The notes under the pieces were generated by a model. It did no database searches and was not told the DNA's origin. It saw nothing but the letters and a program-made list of their open reading frames with translations. Shown here piece after piece: positions 62,845-64,000 of a stretch of DNA of 64,000 nt. Both the position numbers and the translations under genes were made by a program. Source of the stretch: Aurantibacillus sp044229885 (GTDB lineage Bacteria > Bacteroidota > Bacteroidia > B-17B0 > Aurantibacillaceae); the NCBI GenBank assembly GCA_044229885.1, contig JBGASD010000001.1:992001-1056000 (forward strand). The letters run 5' to 3'. How positions within the stretch are numbered: the stretch's first letter is position 1; every line of letters begins with the position of its first letter.

Positions 62845-64000
62845 TGCGTAAGTCGCTCGATCATATTAACTATAAAGCAAAAGGCGAAACTAATTTTCCT
62901 AAAGAAGAAGCTTTTGTAACAGCAGAGCAAATTGATATTGAAAACAATTATCAATTTAACGACATTAAAAATTTTGAGCATTTAAGTTATGCAGCCGGTT
63001 TACCGCCATTCTTACGTGGCCCGTACTCGAGCATGTATGTAAAAAACCCGTGGACCATCCGTCAGTATGCGGGGTTTAGTACGGCAGAAGACAGTAACGC
63101 ATTTTACAAACGTAATTTAGCGGCAGGGCAAAAAGGTTTATCGGTTGCATTCGATCTGGCCACGCACCGTGGCTACGATAGCGATAATGAGCGTGTAGAA
63201 GGCGATGTGGGAAAAGCAGGTGTGGCCATTGACAGCATTCTGGATATGAAAATTTTGTTTGACAGCATTCCGTTAGATGAAATGAGCGTATCGATGACCA
63301 TGAACGGCGCGGTGTTACCGATATTGGCATTTTACATTGTTGCTGCCAAAGAGCAAGGCGTTAGTATGGATAAATTAACGGGCACCATTCAAAATGATAT
63401 TCTGAAAGAATTCATGGTGCGTAATACTTACATTTATCCACCCGGGCCAAGCATGAAAATTATTGCCGATATTTTTGAATTCACTTCTAAAAATATGCCT
63501 AAGTTCAATTCTATTTCTATCAGCGGTTACCACATGCAGGAAGCAGGTGCTACTGCCGATATAGAATTAGCGTATACCTTGGCAGATGGCATGGAATATT
63601 TACGTACCGGTATTAATTCAGGATTGGATATTGATTCGTTTGCACCGCGTTTATCTTTCTTTTGGGCCATTGGCATGAACCATTATATGGAAATTGCCAA
63701 GATGCGCGCGGCACGCATGTTGTGGGCAAAAATTGTAAAGCAATTCAATCCAAAAAATAATAAATCATTAGCCTTAAGAACACACTGCCAAACCAGTGGC
63801 TGGAGTTTAACAGAACAAGATCCATACAATAACGTTACGCGTACTGCCGTTGAGGCATTAGCCGCCGCTATGGGGCATACACAAAGTTTACATACCAATG
63901 CTTTGGATGAAGCGATTGCTTTACCAACTGATTTTAGCGCGCGTATTGCCCGTAACACGCAATTGGTTTTACAAAACGAAACTAACATCACCAAAGTAGT
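62844..64000 (+). CDS. mutB: Methylmalonyl-CoA mutase, large subunit, 3' end outside window
   Basis: Catalytic subunit, 385 residues visible of about 710 expected. The (beta/alpha)8 barrel is clear: FLRGPYSSMYVKNPWTIRQYAGFSTAEDSN region, GQKGLSVAFDLATHRGYDSD, SVSMTMNGAVLPILAFYI, SISGYHMQEAGATADIELAY, FFWAIGMNHYMEIAKMRAARMLW, RTHCQTSGWSLTEQDPYNN and SLHTNALDEAIALP (each in short pieces). Tyr in RGPYSSMY and His in SGYHMQEAG are the expected substrate and radical-site residues. The C-terminal cobalamin domain (DxHxxG) lies beyond the window. Confidence 0.96.
   Translation, partial: MRKSLDHINYKAKGETNFPKEEAFVTAEQIDIENNYQFNDIKNFEHLSYAAGLPPFLRGPYSSMYVKNPWTIRQYAGFSTAEDSNAFYKRNLAAGQKGLSVAFDLATHRGYDSDNERVEGDVGKAGVAIDSILDMKILFDSIPLDEMSVSMTMNGAVLPILAFYIVAAKEQGVSMDKLTGTIQNDILKEFMVRNTYIYPPGPSMKIIADIFEFTSKNMPKFNSISISGYHMQEAGATADIELAYTLADGMEYLRTGINSGLDIDSFAPRLSFFWAIGMNHYMEIAKMRAARMLWAKIVKQFNPKNNKSLALRTHCQTSGWSLTEQDPYNNVTRTAVEALAAAMGHTQSLHTNALDEAIALPTDFSARIARNTQLVLQNETNITKV

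Noticed and set aside
1..64000. Mobile elements, CRISPR arrays, defence islands, tRNA or rRNA genes
   Set aside because: I found no transposase, integrase, regular spaced repeats, restriction or CRISPR motifs, nor a recognisable tRNA/rRNA in reading the window.

Overview
The window is AT-rich chromosomal DNA from a member of the Bacteroidota. Evidence includes a gldC gliding gene, several secreted proteins with type IX secretion (T9SS) C-terminal sorting domains of both type A and type B, a FecI/FecR-type sigma/anti-sigma pair, an S46 dipeptidyl peptidase, a fused E1 alpha/beta keto-acid dehydrogenase, YfhO and DUF6089/DUF3822 families, and promoter-like sequences of the TTTG / TAnnTTTG type. 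The exact order or family cannot be fixed from this sequence. I saw no rRNA, tRNA, CRISPR array, insertion sequence, integrase or phage gene. No intergenic gap is longer than about 200 bases.

Layout. 1-6.2 kb: sppA (cut by the left edge), diverging from a folK-deoxynucleoside kinase fusion, then an OmpA-type lipid/peptidoglycan-anchoring protein with gldC, converging on rsmD and a DUF3822 gene. 6.2-10.6 kb: a lipoprotein, a RecD-like helicase, a DUF6089 barrel protein, a GNAT acetyltransferase and a small secreted protein. 10.7-13.9 kb: an ECF sigma factor, a FecR-type anti-sigma factor lacking the usual C-terminal domain, two small paralogous proteins of unknown function, and envelope proteins. 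14-16.6 kb: GNAT, MmcQ/YjbR, a zincin metalloprotease, OsmC. 16.6-21.6 kb (minus): MBOAT and AlgJ/AlgX-like O-acetylation pair followed by an S46 peptidase with a DPP11-like specificity residue. 21.7-24.3 kb: a TPR-LytS-type histidine kinase with its LytTR response regulator.

24.5-37.6 kb: small secreted proteins, an Alvin-type 2[4Fe-4S] ferredoxin diverging from a LuxC-like acyl-CoA reductase, a T9SS type B protein overlapping an ABC ATPase that has no ordinary start codon, secreted proteins, the fused E1 enzyme, a T9SS M43 protease and a LolA-like protein. 37.7-45.1 kb: nucleotide-sugar genes (rfbB; and a WbpA/WbpB/WbpD-like trio for UDP-diacetamido-glucuronate type sugars) surrounding two tandem paralogous T9SS proteins. 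45.3-53.2 kb: YfhO membrane protein, thioredoxin, a membrane protein, a T9SS protein whose signal peptide is out of frame across an A9 tract, and small lipoproteins. 53.3-60.9 kb: an alpha-2-macroglobulin of 2075 residues translationally coupled to an OmpA-domain protein. 61-64 kb: a small membrane protein followed by both methylmalonyl-CoA mutase subunits (large subunit cut by the right edge).

Most genes are housekeeping or envelope functions. The observations I rate highest are the ABC ATPase with an apparent ATA start in an ATAA overlap, the A9-tract frameshift separating a T9SS signal peptide from its body, and the sigma/anti-sigma locus carrying two paralogous small proteins where a TonB receptor would be expected.
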